The notes beneath the pieces were generated by a model that saw nothing but the letters and a program-made list of their open reading frames with translations, was not told the DNA's origin and ran no database searches. A stretch of DNA of 64,000 nt from an uncultured Pseudomonadota bacterium (GTDB lineage: Bacteria; Pseudomonadota; Gammaproteobacteria; Steroidobacterales; Steroidobacteraceae), in the NCBI GenBank assembly GCA_903884105.1, contig CAISDJ010000042.1:62001-126000 (forward strand). Direction: 5' to 3'. The translations under genes and the position numbers were made by a program. This document shows positions 50,722 through 58,565 of this stretch, in pieces (the stretch's first letter is position 1; each line of letters begins with the position of its first letter).

Positions 50722-53697
50722 TTACTCAAGCTTCAGCTCCATCTTCACGGCTGCCGGGTCTTTCTGCTCGCCCGCTTCCCGAGTCGTCAGGAACAGGCGC
50801 TCGGCGGCGATCTCTCCCGAGCCGAGCAACGCACCCTGAACTGCTTCGGCGCGGTTGCGTGCGAGCGCATCGAGCTGTGCCGCGGTCGGGGCAAACTTCT
50901 CCAGCAACGCGGATTCGAGTGCGGCAACCTCCGCTCGCAACGCAGTCGCGTCCGGCGGTGGCGCCCCTTTCGGCGCGGGCTTCGGCGGCGGTTCCGGCGT
51001 CGTGCCGTCGACGCGTGCCGCGGCATCCTTCAGCGCCTGCAGGCGCAATTGCAGCGTCGCCACCTCATCGGCGCCCGCCGCCGCGGCTGGCACCGCCTCG
51101 GCAAACGCGGCTTGCGTCAGGGCGTCCGCATCCGCGGGCGTGCGCACCGCCAGCGGAATGTCCAGCTTGAGTTGCGGGCGCTCGATCAGTGCCTTCGCGA
51201 GGGTACCGAGCTTCTGCGTCGCATCCGGTGTCAGCGCCGCGGAGCCGGGCGCGAAGTCGACGAACGCCATGTCCTCGCTGCCGCCGAACAGCGACCCGAG
51301 CAGCGCGAACGGGGCCGTCACGATGCGTGTCATCAGGCCCATGACGGCTTTCCACACGATCGGGCCGATCTTGAAGCTCGGGTCGTCGATGCTGCCGCGG
51401 ACGGGCAGGTTGATGTCGATGACGCCGTTGCGGTCCTTGAGCAGCGCGACGGCGAGCTTGATCGGCAGCGGCACCGCATCCTTGCTGTCGGTGGCCGAGC
51501 CGAACTCCAGCTGATCGAGCACGACATGGTGTTCGGCCTCGAGCTGGCGATCGGCCACCTTGTACTTGAGTTCTGTCGACAGCTTGCCCTTCGCGATGCT
51601 GTAGCCGGCGAATTTGCCCGAGTACGGATTGAAGGTGGTCAGCTCCATGTTGCTGAAGCTCAGCGCCATGTCAGTGTACAGCGCGGCGGACAGCAGGTTC
51701 ACTTCACCGGCGATGACGACGGGCGAGAAGCGATCGACATTGCCCTTGATGTCCACCTTGGCGCGCGACTCCGGGTTCGACGACAGGCCGCGGATCGTGC
51801 CGGCGAGCGACTGCATGCCGGTCGCAAACGACGGGTTGACGGAATAGTCCGCGAAATTGGCGGAGCCGTTCTCGACCACCACCGTGTTGATCCGCATCGG
51901 CATCGGTGGCGGCGAGGCCTTCGCAGGCACCCTGGGTGCTGATTCGGTCTTGTCGGACTCCTCTGGCGCGGGCTCCGGCTCATCGGCGGCGCCCGGGTTC
52001 AGGACCTGCGTGACATTCAGCTTCGAGTCTGTGCTTATGATCACGCGCGCATAGGGTTCGCGGGCCAGGGCGCGGTCGATGGTCAGGCGGTCCGGTTTGA
52101 AGGCATAGTCGATGCCGGTGACGCTGAGCAGGCCGAGCTTGATGAAGTCCTCCTTTAGGACCGTGTCCTGCGACGCGAAGTCCGCCACGTCGAGGCTGCC
52201 GGTGGACCTGAGCTCAGGCTGAGGGGCGACAGGGACAGCGGTGTAGTTCACGTGACCCTTGAGCCCCAAGCGCCCCGAGTCGACCGTCATTGCCGTGGAC
52301 TGCGACAGGTAGGGTTGCAAGACCGGCAGACCGAAATCCGTCAGCTCCACATCGAGGTCTGCGAGCAGCGACTGCGGCCGCACCTTGCCTGTCACCTTGA
52401 GTCGGCCGGCCTCGTTGATGCCGAGGTCGGCACTGACATCGATGGTCTGTCGCAGGTCCGAGCTGACGTTCTCGAGTGTCAGCGACAGCGGCGACAGTGC
52501 GATGGCGACGGCTGGATCAACGCTGCGGTCCGCGGCGTTCACCGTCATGCCGGAAATCGCCACCTTCGCGAGTTCCACCTGCCACGTCGGCGTGGTGTTC
52601 TCGTTGGCCGGTGTTTCTGCGGCGGTCGTCGCCGACGCGTCAGGCGCTGCACCGGCCGCTGGACTCGCGAGCTTGGCGAGATTGAGCGAGCCGTCGGCCT
52701 CGCGCCACGCGTCGATGAGCGCGTTGTTGACGGCGACTTCCTCGATCTTCACGCGACGGTCGAGCAGCGAGAAGGAGGTGTTGCGCACCGCGAGTTCCGG
52801 CAGGGTGATCCACGATTCGTCCTCCGCCCCCTTGAGGCCGATCGACACGTTGCTGAGCTTCACCTCGGGCAATTCGATGCCGAGGTCCACCTCGTTGCGC
52901 TCGTTGACGGCGAGGCGGTAGCTGCCGCTCAAGTCGATCAGCCCGGACGGCAACGTGAACGCCACTTGATCCTGGATGTAAGCCCACAGCGTGCTAGCCT
53001 TGAAGCCGCCGATCGAGAACGTGCCCTCCGAGCCGAGCGGCTGGACCGAGAAGGCTCCGGCCCATTTGAGTCGCTCGCCAGCCTGCGTCGTACCCGCGAA
53101 TTCGTAAGCGTTCTGGTAGTTCGCGGTCGTACGGAAATCATTCAGCGTGAACTGGATGGGCGTGACGGTGGCACGGAACGGTGTCGCGCGTGTCTGGTCC
53201 TCGAGCGCGACGCGTCCGGCAGAAACTTGCAGCAGGCCGATACGGATGTTGGGCAGCTCGGCCTCGGGCTCTGGCACGGGTTCCGTGGCGGGCGGCGCCA
53301 GCGAGGCGAGATTGAGCTTGCCGGCTGCATCGATCACGGCCTCGACGGAGGGTCCCGCCAGCGTGATCTCGTCGAACGTCACTCCACGGTGCCACAGCGA
53401 GGAGACCTGCACGTTGACGTACAGGCTGTCGAAGGCGATGAGCGACTTGCCGTCCGGTTCGGTGAGCTTGAATCCCGTCACCCTCGCAGCGAGCAGGAAG
53501 GGATTGAACTCGAGTCGTCCAATCGCCACCTGCTTGCCGATCTTCTGCGTGACGAAGTCGGTGATGGCGCTGCGTGCGAGCTTCGGCACCAGGAAGAAGC
53601 CGGCAAGCGCATAGAGCAGCACCAGCACGCAGGCGCAGGCTATCCAGCGCCAGCGTGCCAGGATCCGGGAACGAGCCGGTGCTTCAGTCTCGGTCAC
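50722..53697 (-). CDS. DUF748 AsmA-like inner-membrane-anchored protein
   Basis: 991 aa from a GTG at 53697, chosen because AGAAGGAT lies just upstream and it begins 7 bp after the aquaporin stop. One N-terminal membrane segment (IACACVLVLLYALAGFFLVP), then a long beta-rich periplasmic region of the AsmA/DUF748 kind: IGKQVAIGRLEFNPFLLAA, VNVQVSSLWHRGVTFDEI, ITLPELAVRNTSFSLLDRR, GMQSLAGTIRGLSSNPESRA and DINLPVRGSIDDPSFKIGP, ending in a proline-rich, helical stretch with ELKLE. Such proteins form elongated periplasmic channels and have been linked to lipid transport or outer-membrane integrity; the exact role of DUF748 is not settled. Confidence 0.9.
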   Translation of the reverse strand: MTETEAPARSRILARWRWIACACVLVLLYALAGFFLVPKLARSAITDFVTQKIGKQVAIGRLEFNPFLLAARVTGFKLTEPDGKSLIAFDSLYVNVQVSSLWHRGVTFDEITLAGPSVEAVIDAAGKLNLASLAPPATEPVPEPEAELPNIRIGLLQVSAGRVALEDQTRATPFRATVTPIQFTLNDFRTTANYQNAYEFAGTTQAGERLKWAGAFSVQPLGSEGTFSIGGFKASTLWAYIQDQVAFTLPSGLIDLSGSYRLAVNERNEVDLGIELPEVKLSNVSIGLKGAEDESWITLPELAVRNTSFSLLDRRVKIEEVAVNNALIDAWREADGSLNLAKLASPAAGAAPDASATTAAETPANENTTPTWQVELAKVAISGMTVNAADRSVDPAVAIALSPLSLTLENVSSDLRQTIDVSADLGINEAGRLKVTGKVRPQSLLADLDVELTDFGLPVLQPYLSQSTAMTVDSGRLGLKGHVNYTAVPVAPQPELRSTGSLDVADFASQDTVLKEDFIKLGLLSVTGIDYAFKPDRLTIDRALAREPYARVIISTDSKLNVTQVLNPGAADEPEPAPEESDKTESAPRVPAKASPPPMPMRINTVVVENGSANFADYSVNPSFATGMQSLAGTIRGLSSNPESRAKVDIKGNVDRFSPVVIAGEVNLLSAALYTDMALSFSNMELTTFNPYSGKFAGYSIAKGKLSTELKYKVADRQLEAEHHVVLDQLEFGSATDSKDAVPLPIKLAVALLKDRNGVIDINLPVRGSIDDPSFKIGPIVWKAVMGLMTRIVTAPFALLGSLFGGSEDMAFVDFAPGSAALTPDATQKLGTLAKALIERPQLKLDIPLAVRTPADADALTQAAFAEAVPAAAAGADEVATLQLRLQALKDAAARVDGTTPEPPPKPAPKGAPPPDATALRAEVAALESALLEKFAPTAAQLDALARNRAEAVQGALLGSGEIAAERLFLTTREAGEQKDPAAVKMELKLE

Positions 53698-53704
53698 GCG
53701 AGCA

Positions 53705-54400
53705 TCAATCCTTCTTCTCGAGGAAGCGGTACACGATGCCCGCTGCAGCGGCGCCGACAACGGGCGCTACCCAGAACAACCACAGCTGCGACAGGGCCCA
53801 GTCGCCGACGAACAGGGCCGGACCCGTGCTGCGGGCGGGATTCACGGAGGTGTTGGTGACCGGAATGCTGATGAGGTGAATCAGCGTGAGCCCGAGGCCG
53901 ATCGCAATCGGCGCAAAGCCGGCGGGGGCGCGCTTGTCGGTGGCGCCCAGGATGATCATCAGGAACATGAACGTCATGACGACTTCGGTCACGAGGCTGG
54001 CAAGCAGCGTGTAACCGCCGGGTGAATGCTCGGCATAGCCGTTCGACGCAAAGCCGCCTGCGAGGTCGAAGCCCGCCTTGCCGGACGCAATCAGGTACAG
54101 CACGGCAGCGCCAGCGATCGCGCCCAGCACCTGCGCGATGATGTAAGGAATAAGATCACTGGCCGGAAAGCGGCCGCCCATCCACAGCCCCACCGAGACG
54201 GCCGGGTTCAGGTGGCAGCCGGACACGTGGCCGATGGCATAGGCCATCGTCAGGACCGTGAGGCCGAACGCGAGAGAGACGCCGGCGAGGCCGATGCCGA
54301 CTTCCGGGAAGGCCGCTGCCAGCACTGCACTGCCGCAGCCTCCGAGCACCAACCAGAAGGTACCGATGAATTCCGCCGTCAGCTTCTGGGACATGGACAT
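53705..54400 (-). CDS. aqpZ: aquaporin Z
   Basis: 231 aa, six helices plus two half-helices. Both signature NPA motifs are intact: [13 protein letters not shown] at about residues 60-72 and [15 protein letters not shown] at about 184-198. The His and Arg of the water filter ([13 protein letters not shown] region and NPARS Arg) match AqpZ. Passive water channel in the inner membrane. Start at 54400 or 54394 (MSMSQK). Its 3' end is 7 bp from the DUF748 start, so they form one operon. An inverted-repeat element lies in the 215-bp gap upstream. Confidence 0.95.
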   Translation of the reverse strand: MSMSQKLTAEFIGTFWLVLGGCGSAVLAAAFPEVGIGLAGVSLAFGLTVLTMAYAIGHVSGCHLNPAVSVGLWMGGRFPASDLIPYIIAQVLGAIAGAAVLYLIASGKAGFDLAGGFASNGYAEHSPGGYTLLASLVTEVVMTFMFLMIILGATDKRAPAGFAPIAIGLGLTLIHLISIPVTNTSVNPARSTGPALFVGDWALSQLWLFWVAPVVGAAAAGIVYRFLEKKD

Positions 54401-54490
54401 GGAGGCTCCCCAAATTGCCGTACCGCGGCATTCTCGGCGGGTGTAATGATCGTCTGCGCGTGCGGGGACCGCAAGAAGGAGAGCGCCTGA

Positions 54491-54607
54491 TGGAAGTCAG
54501 GGAAGTCAGGGAAGTCAGGAAGCAAAGAAGCACCGGAATCCAGAGACCACCTTGGAGCTTGCCTCCGCGTCTGGCTTCCCAAGCTTCCCGCCTTCGGTCG
54601 CTTCCCC
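54491..54607. repeat. inverted repeat of GGAAG units (copy 4)
   Basis: The left arm starts at 54491 with three 9-bp units of GGAAGTCAG type then GGAAGC; the right arm (54571-54607) has TGGCTTCCC, AAGCTTCCC and TCGCTTCCC. It lies between the stop of the FAD-oxidoreductase gene and the aquaporin start. Confidence 0.65.
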
Positions 54608-54615
54608 CCTCTCCG

Positions 54616-56025
54616 TCAGATGACCTTGCCGGGATTCATGATGCCGTTGGGGTCGAGCGCGTCCTTGATGGCCCGCATGACCTCGAGGTCGGCCGAGCTC
54701 TTGTAGTGCTCGAGCTCTTCGCGCTTCAGGCGGCCGATGCCGTGTTCGGCGCTGATGCTGCCCCGGTACTCCGCGATCAGGTCGTGGATGGCTTCGTTGA
54801 TGGCGGGTGCGCTGGCGAGGAACGTCTTGCCATCGCCGCCCATGGGGACGGTCACATTGAAGTGCAGGTTACCGTCGCCCAGGTGTCCGTAGGCGACCAG
54901 TCGCGCGGTGGGGGCGAGGCGCTTCACGATGGCCGCGCCTTCCTCCATGAACGCGGGCAGCCGGCTGATCATCACCGACACATCGTGCTTGATGCTCGCG
55001 CCTTCCTGCCTTTGCGCCTCCGGGATGGTTTCGCGAATCCGCCAGAACATCTGCCGCTGCGCTTCGCTCTGCGCGACGGCGGCATCAGACAGCAGGCCCG
55101 CTTCCATTGCGTCGCCCAGCGCCGCTTCCATGATCGACTCCAGCGGGTCACCGACTCGCGGACTGGTGGCCTCGGCGAGCACATACCATTGCGAGGGCGC
55201 ATCGAACGGGTCGCTGACGCCGGTGATGTGCTTCAGCGTCAGCTCGATGCCGATCCGTGGCATCAGCTCGAAAGTCGTCAGGCTGCCGGTCGCAGAGCGC
55301 AAGCGCCCGAGCAGGTCCACCGCAGCTTGCGGCGTAGTAACCGCAATCAGTGCCGTTGCAACTGATGCCGGGCGTGGAAACAGCTTCAGGCTTGCGGCCG
55401 TGATGACGCCCAAAGTCCCTTCGGCGCCCATGAATAGATGCTTGAGGTCGTAGCCCGTGTTGTCCTTGCGCAGACCCTTGAGGCCATCGAGCACGCGGCC
55501 GTCAGCGAGCACGACCTCGAGTCCCAGTACGAGATCACGAGTCATGCCGTAGTGCAGGACTGCCGTGCCGCCGGCATTCGTCGAGAGATTGCCACCGATC
55601 TGGCAGGAACCCTCCGATCCGAGGCTCAGCGGAAACAGCCGGTCGACGCCTTCCGCCGCCTTCTGGACTTCCGCGAGTACGCAACCCGCTTCGACAATCA
55701 TCGTATTGTTGACGGGATCGATCGTCCGCACGCGCTTCAGCCTCCCAAGCGACAGCACGATCTCGCTGCCGTCTGCGTTGGGGACGGTTCCCCCGCAGTA
55801 ACTGGTGTTCCCGCCGAACGGCACAACGCCGACGCCAGCTTCATTGCATGCCGAGAGGATCCGGCTCACCTGGTCCGTGGAATCGGGTCGCAAAACCAGC
55901 GCCGTCGCGCCGCGATAGAGCTTGCGATGGTCAACCAGGTACGGCTCGATATCAGCCGCCTGGTCGAGATACCCCGCAGGGCCGACGATCGAGCGGAGGT
56001 GGGAGAGGAGTTCGGGAGTGGGCAT
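54616..56025 (-). CDS. FAD-linked oxidoreductase, D-2-hydroxyacid (D-2-hydroxyglutarate) dehydrogenase-like
   Basis: 469 aa. PCMH-type FAD domain: VVPFGGNTSYCGGTVPN, DPVNNTMIVEAGCVLAEVQ, GNLSTNAGGTAVLHYGMTR and LFMGAEGTLGVITAASLKL. The C-terminal oxidase domain has YGHLGDGNLHFNVTVP, with two metal/substrate His, and EHGIGRLKREELEHYKS. This combination is typical of D-lactate/D-2-hydroxyglutarate dehydrogenases and glycolate oxidase GlcD. Electrons probably go to an electron-transfer flavoprotein or quinone. No glcE/glcF genes follow, which favours the single-subunit D-2-hydroxyglutarate type. The L-type enzyme at 49606 suggests clearance of both stereoisomers. Confidence 0.9.
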   Translation of the reverse strand: MPTPELLSHLRSIVGPAGYLDQAADIEPYLVDHRKLYRGATALVLRPDSTDQVSRILSACNEAGVGVVPFGGNTSYCGGTVPNADGSEIVLSLGRLKRVRTIDPVNNTMIVEAGCVLAEVQKAAEGVDRLFPLSLGSEGSCQIGGNLSTNAGGTAVLHYGMTRDLVLGLEVVLADGRVLDGLKGLRKDNTGYDLKHLFMGAEGTLGVITAASLKLFPRPASVATALIAVTTPQAAVDLLGRLRSATGSLTTFELMPRIGIELTLKHITGVSDPFDAPSQWYVLAEATSPRVGDPLESIMEAALGDAMEAGLLSDAAVAQSEAQRQMFWRIRETIPEAQRQEGASIKHDVSVMISRLPAFMEEGAAIVKRLAPTARLVAYGHLGDGNLHFNVTVPMGGDGKTFLASAPAINEAIHDLIAEYRGSISAEHGIGRLKREELEHYKSSADLEVMRAIKDALDPNGIMNPGKVI

Positions 56026-56188
56026 GCAGAGAGTCTAGCAATTTGGGCTCAGGAGCGGCTGCGTTCGCGGTCGCCAAGACGGGTTTCCGCAGCGCTCGTT
56101 CCCATCCGCTGCCGCTGATTGCCGTCTCATGGTGAGGCGTGGTATCAAACCAAGCGACGCTCCCGCCTGCAACAAGAGGAATCTATTC

Positions 56189-56380
56189 ATGCGCATTACC
56201 CTGCACGCAGTCGGGTTTCTTCTGATCCTGAACGGCGCAATCTGGTTCTTTCAGGGCATCAATGTTCTGCCCGGCAGCTTCATGACCGGACAGATGAAGT
56301 GGGCGGTCTATGGAGTCCTGTGCAGCGCGGTCGGGATAGGCTTTGTAGTTGCGGCGCGGCGGATCGGCAAGAAATCGTAG
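56189..56380 (+). CDS. small two-helix membrane protein
   Basis: 63 aa from the ATG at 56189 behind AGAGGAAT; the open frame upstream (from 56129) lacks coding character. Two hydrophobic segments: ITLHAVGFLLILNGAIWFFQG (about residues 3-23) and WAVYGVLCSAVGIGFVVAA (about 36-54), with a short loop NVLPGSFMTGQMK and a basic end RRIGKKS. The pattern is common among unnamed small inner-membrane proteins. No partner in the neighbourhood and no function recognised. Confidence 0.75.
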   Translation: MRITLHAVGFLLILNGAIWFFQGINVLPGSFMTGQMKWAVYGVLCSAVGIGFVVAARRIGKKS

Positions 56381-56452
56381 GGTCGTCTTGGCTCTGTCGA
56401 GCGTAGTCGCAAGGCGTGTCCGCGGGCACAGTGGTTCCCGCAGTCCTGCTCT

Positions 56453-56737
56453 CTAAGCCCTCTTCTTCTTGACGACGTATTCCGCCAATGCGGCATTCAT
56501 GCGCGTCTGCCAGCCGGGACCGCTGTCGCGGAAGAAGGTGACGATCTCCGGATCGAGGCGCACGGTGACGGAGATCTTCGGTGAATCGGATTTCGGTCGG
56601 CCGCGGCGGAAGGGCTGCATGCCTGCGATTTCTTCATCCGAAAGTTCGTAGGTATCCGGATCGGCGGCGATGCCCGCGTTGATCCTCTCTTCCTCCTCGG
56701 GAGTCGGGCTAATCAACTTGCGCTTTTTTTTAGGCAC
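56453..56737 (-). CDS. brnA: BrnA-family antitoxin, orphan
   Basis: 94 aa from a GTG at 56737. C-terminal ribbon-helix-helix DNA-binding domain with KISVTVRLDPEIVTFFRDSG, GWQTRMNAALAEYV, preceded by the RPKSDSPK linker; the N-terminal EEEERINAGIAADPDTYELSDEE is the toxin-binding arm as in BrnA. In BrnT/BrnA systems the toxin gene brnT precedes brnA. Here only a 22-codon remnant of brnT overlaps the brnA start (56730-56798), so the antitoxin is orphaned. BrnA normally represses its own promoter; a 20-bp palindrome sits just upstream. Confidence 0.9.
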   Translation of the reverse strand: MPKKKRKLISPTPEEEERINAGIAADPDTYELSDEEIAGMQPFRRGRPKSDSPKISVTVRLDPEIVTFFRDSGPGWQTRMNAALAEYVVKKKRA

Positions 56738-56798
56738 GTTGCTCTCTCGGATTTGCCTCTCTCAGGCTGATGACGCGGCAGGCATCATCATTTCCATT
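56730..56798 (-). pseudogene. brnT: remnant of brnT toxin gene (3' end only)
   Basis: The minus strand encodes DDACRVISLREANPREQRA followed by a stop that overlaps the brnA GTG. This matches the C-terminus of BrnT toxins (pattern RIISARxAxRRERRAYE) in sequence and in the overlap with brnA. A TAG lies directly upstream at 56799-56801, then the 20-bp palindrome, so the first roughly 70 codons are gone, as if by an internal deletion that kept the operator. No frame offers a toxin-length protein. Confidence 0.72.
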
Positions 56799-56801
56799 CT
56801 A

Positions 56802-56821
56802 TTTTATGTACGTACATAAAA
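56802..56821. promoter_or_regulatory. 20-bp perfect palindrome, likely BrnA operator
   Basis: TTTTATGTAC-GTACATAAAA is symmetric over all 20 bases and sits 65 bp upstream of the brnA start, between brnA and the divergent DUF2283 gene. AT-rich, unlike the surrounding sequence. Ribbon-helix-helix antitoxins bind such sites to autoregulate. Confidence 0.7.
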
Positions 56822-56927
56822 GCAAGCGTGCTGTGCGAAGATGGCCGTGGATGGAAGGCTGCTACAACGCGCATTTGTGCCCAATTAGTGCAATTCTCCA
56901 GACCTGTCTAGAGCGGCGGCACCAGTC

Positions 56928-57146
56928 ATGCAGATCAGCTATCACTCCGACACCGACTCGCTGTACATCGACCTGTCCGAGCAGGCGAGCGCCGAAAGTC
57001 GCGAGATATCCGCGGGCGTGGTTCTCGACTACGACGGCAAGGGAAACCTGGTGGGTATCGACATCGATAACGCCAGCCAGAAAGTCGACCTTCGCAAGCT
57101 CACGTTGTGCGGCTTACCGGGAAAGGTGGAGACCGTCGCAGCCTGA
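56928..57146 (+). CDS. DUF2283 small protein, possible orphan antitoxin
   Basis: 72 aa. DUF2283 domain almost end to end: ISYHSDTDSLYIDLSEQAS, ISAGVVLDYDGKGNLVGIDIDNAS. DUF2283 genes often lie directly behind a DUF4258 gene and are thought to be antitoxins; no DUF4258 gene or remnant is visible in the preceding 106 bp. The start ATG at 56928 gives the family N-terminus; no strong ribosome-binding site (AGCGGCGGCACC). Divergent from brnA across the palindrome, so BrnA could affect it as well. Confidence 0.85.
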   Translation: MQISYHSDTDSLYIDLSEQASAESREISAGVVLDYDGKGNLVGIDIDNASQKVDLRKLTLCGLPGKVETVAA

Positions 57147-57197
57147 GTAAAGGCTGTCTGATTCGTCCCGGGGCAAGCCGCTCCGGATGCGCCGTCC

Positions 57198-58529
57198 TCA
57201 GCGCTCGGACGACTCTACAGTTGGCTCGCTAGCTGCTCTTCTCTGCAGCAGCGGGATCAGCCACGCCGCTGCTGCCAGCACCACGAGCAGGAGCAGCCAG
57301 CGCAGGCTGCTCGCAAGTCCAGCTGCGGTGACGGTGGGCCAGGGGAACTGCCGCAGTACGTCAAACCGCTCGAGCATCCAGTGCCACGCCGTATGCGCGA
57401 CGATCACCATCAGGATGATCGTCCCGACGCGTTCGGCCTGCTTGTAACGGAACAGGAGACTCAGCAGCGGCAGGCAGATCGCGAGCACGAGCAACTGCCC
57501 GAGCTCGATACCGACGTTGAATGCGAGCAGCGAAGTCACCAGGTGCGAACCGGCAAACTGCAGCGTGTGCTGCAGCCCGAACGAAAACCCGAATCCGTGC
57601 ACGAGGCCGAACAGGAACGTGATGATCCAGCGGCCCCCGAGGCGCGCGGACACGATGTTCTCGAGCGCGAGGTAAACGATGGACATCGCGATCAGCGTCT
57701 CGATGAGCGGCGGGAACCACAGGGCATCCGGTGCGAGGTTGTAAGCCGCGGCGATCAGAGTGATGGAGTGCGCGACCGTGAACGCGGTGACGATCGGGAT
57801 GAGCGTGCGTGCGCGCCGGAACGGAATGACGATGCACAGCAGGAACAGCAGGTGGTCCATGCCGCCGAGGATGTGCTGGAAGCCCAGCACGACGAAGCGT
57901 GCTGCCGCCTGATGCCATTGCGGGTCGAGGTTCACGAGCCCTGCGTCGCCTTCCAGAAGATAGGCGCGCAAGGTTCCGCCGGGTGGAATGAATTGCAGCG
58001 AGGTCACGACCTTCAGTGCGAGTCGGTCGAACGCCGCGTGGACAGAAAAATGCGCAACGTCCGACTCGATCGGATACTCGAACAGCACATCGAGAATGCC
58101 TTGTTCCCAATAGATCGAGGTGTCGGCAGGCAGCCCAGGACCGGTCACATGGGCCAGAGCTTCATCGAAGGTGGCGAACGACCGATCCGATTCGAGGGAC
58201 ATCCGCGCTGACACAATGCGCGGGCTCGCGAGCGGCGTGTCGTCTTCGCGAAGTTCGAGGTTGTTGGACAGCAGCAGCCTTGCGGCATCGTCCAGCGCTT
58301 GGTCGACGCGTTCGAGGTCCACGAAGTCGCGTTCGCGCCGTGGAAACTCAACGTCGGAGAGGGCTCGAAGCGGCACCCGCGCCAGAACCCGCAACGTTTG
58401 CCCGTCGGGTTTGACGAATGTCTGTACGGTGACGTCCCGCGGAATGTCATGGGCACAGGCCGTCCCTGCAACGCATGCCAGCGTCGCCACGAATGCTGCG
58501 ACGTAGCAGACGAGGGACCTGATCGACAA
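57198..58529 (-). CDS. HupE/UreJ-like membrane protein
   Basis: 443 aa from a TTG at 58529, supported by AGGAG 5 bp before it and by the signal peptide (ends GTACA before HDIPRD). The N-terminal half is an extracytoplasmic beta domain (VTVQTFVKPDGQTLRVLARV). The C-terminal half has about six helices with the HupE/UreJ-2 motifs FVVLGFQHILGGMDHLLFLL, TAFTVAHSITLIAAAYN, FLFGLVHGFGFSFGLQHTL and FNVGIELGQLLVLA; the conserved His and Asp/Glu in the helices fit a metal (nickel or cobalt) permease. The substrate is not established for this two-domain type. A hairpin separates it from the upstream gene. Confidence 0.88.
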   Translation of the reverse strand: MSIRSLVCYVAAFVATLACVAGTACAHDIPRDVTVQTFVKPDGQTLRVLARVPLRALSDVEFPRRERDFVDLERVDQALDDAARLLLSNNLELREDDTPLASPRIVSARMSLESDRSFATFDEALAHVTGPGLPADTSIYWEQGILDVLFEYPIESDVAHFSVHAAFDRLALKVVTSLQFIPPGGTLRAYLLEGDAGLVNLDPQWHQAAARFVVLGFQHILGGMDHLLFLLCIVIPFRRARTLIPIVTAFTVAHSITLIAAAYNLAPDALWFPPLIETLIAMSIVYLALENIVSARLGGRWIITFLFGLVHGFGFSFGLQHTLQFAGSHLVTSLLAFNVGIELGQLLVLAICLPLLSLLFRYKQAERVGTIILMVIVAHTAWHWMLERFDVLRQFPWPTVTAAGLASSLRWLLLLVVLAAAAWLIPLLQRRAASEPTVESSER

Positions 58530-58537
58530 GACTGCTC

Positions 58538-58565
58538 CTAGGGAACCCGTGCAGAGGTTCCCTAG
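58538..58565 (-). terminator. hairpin overlapping a stop codon, upstream of the HupE gene
   Basis: CTAGGGAACC (58538-58547) and GGTTCCCTAG (58556-58565) form a perfect 10-bp stem with an 8-base loop. It includes the stop codon of the propeller gene and lies just before the ribosome-binding site of the HupE gene, so it may attenuate or shield translation of the downstream gene. Confidence 0.5.

Noticed and set aside
52252-53859. 535-codon plus-strand open frame opposite the DUF748 gene
   Set aside because: Arg-rich antisense frame without start signal or motifs.
56770-57150. 126-codon plus-strand open frame overlapping the DUF2283 gene
   Set aside because: Different frame from the recognised domain, no family resemblance, runs through the palindrome.
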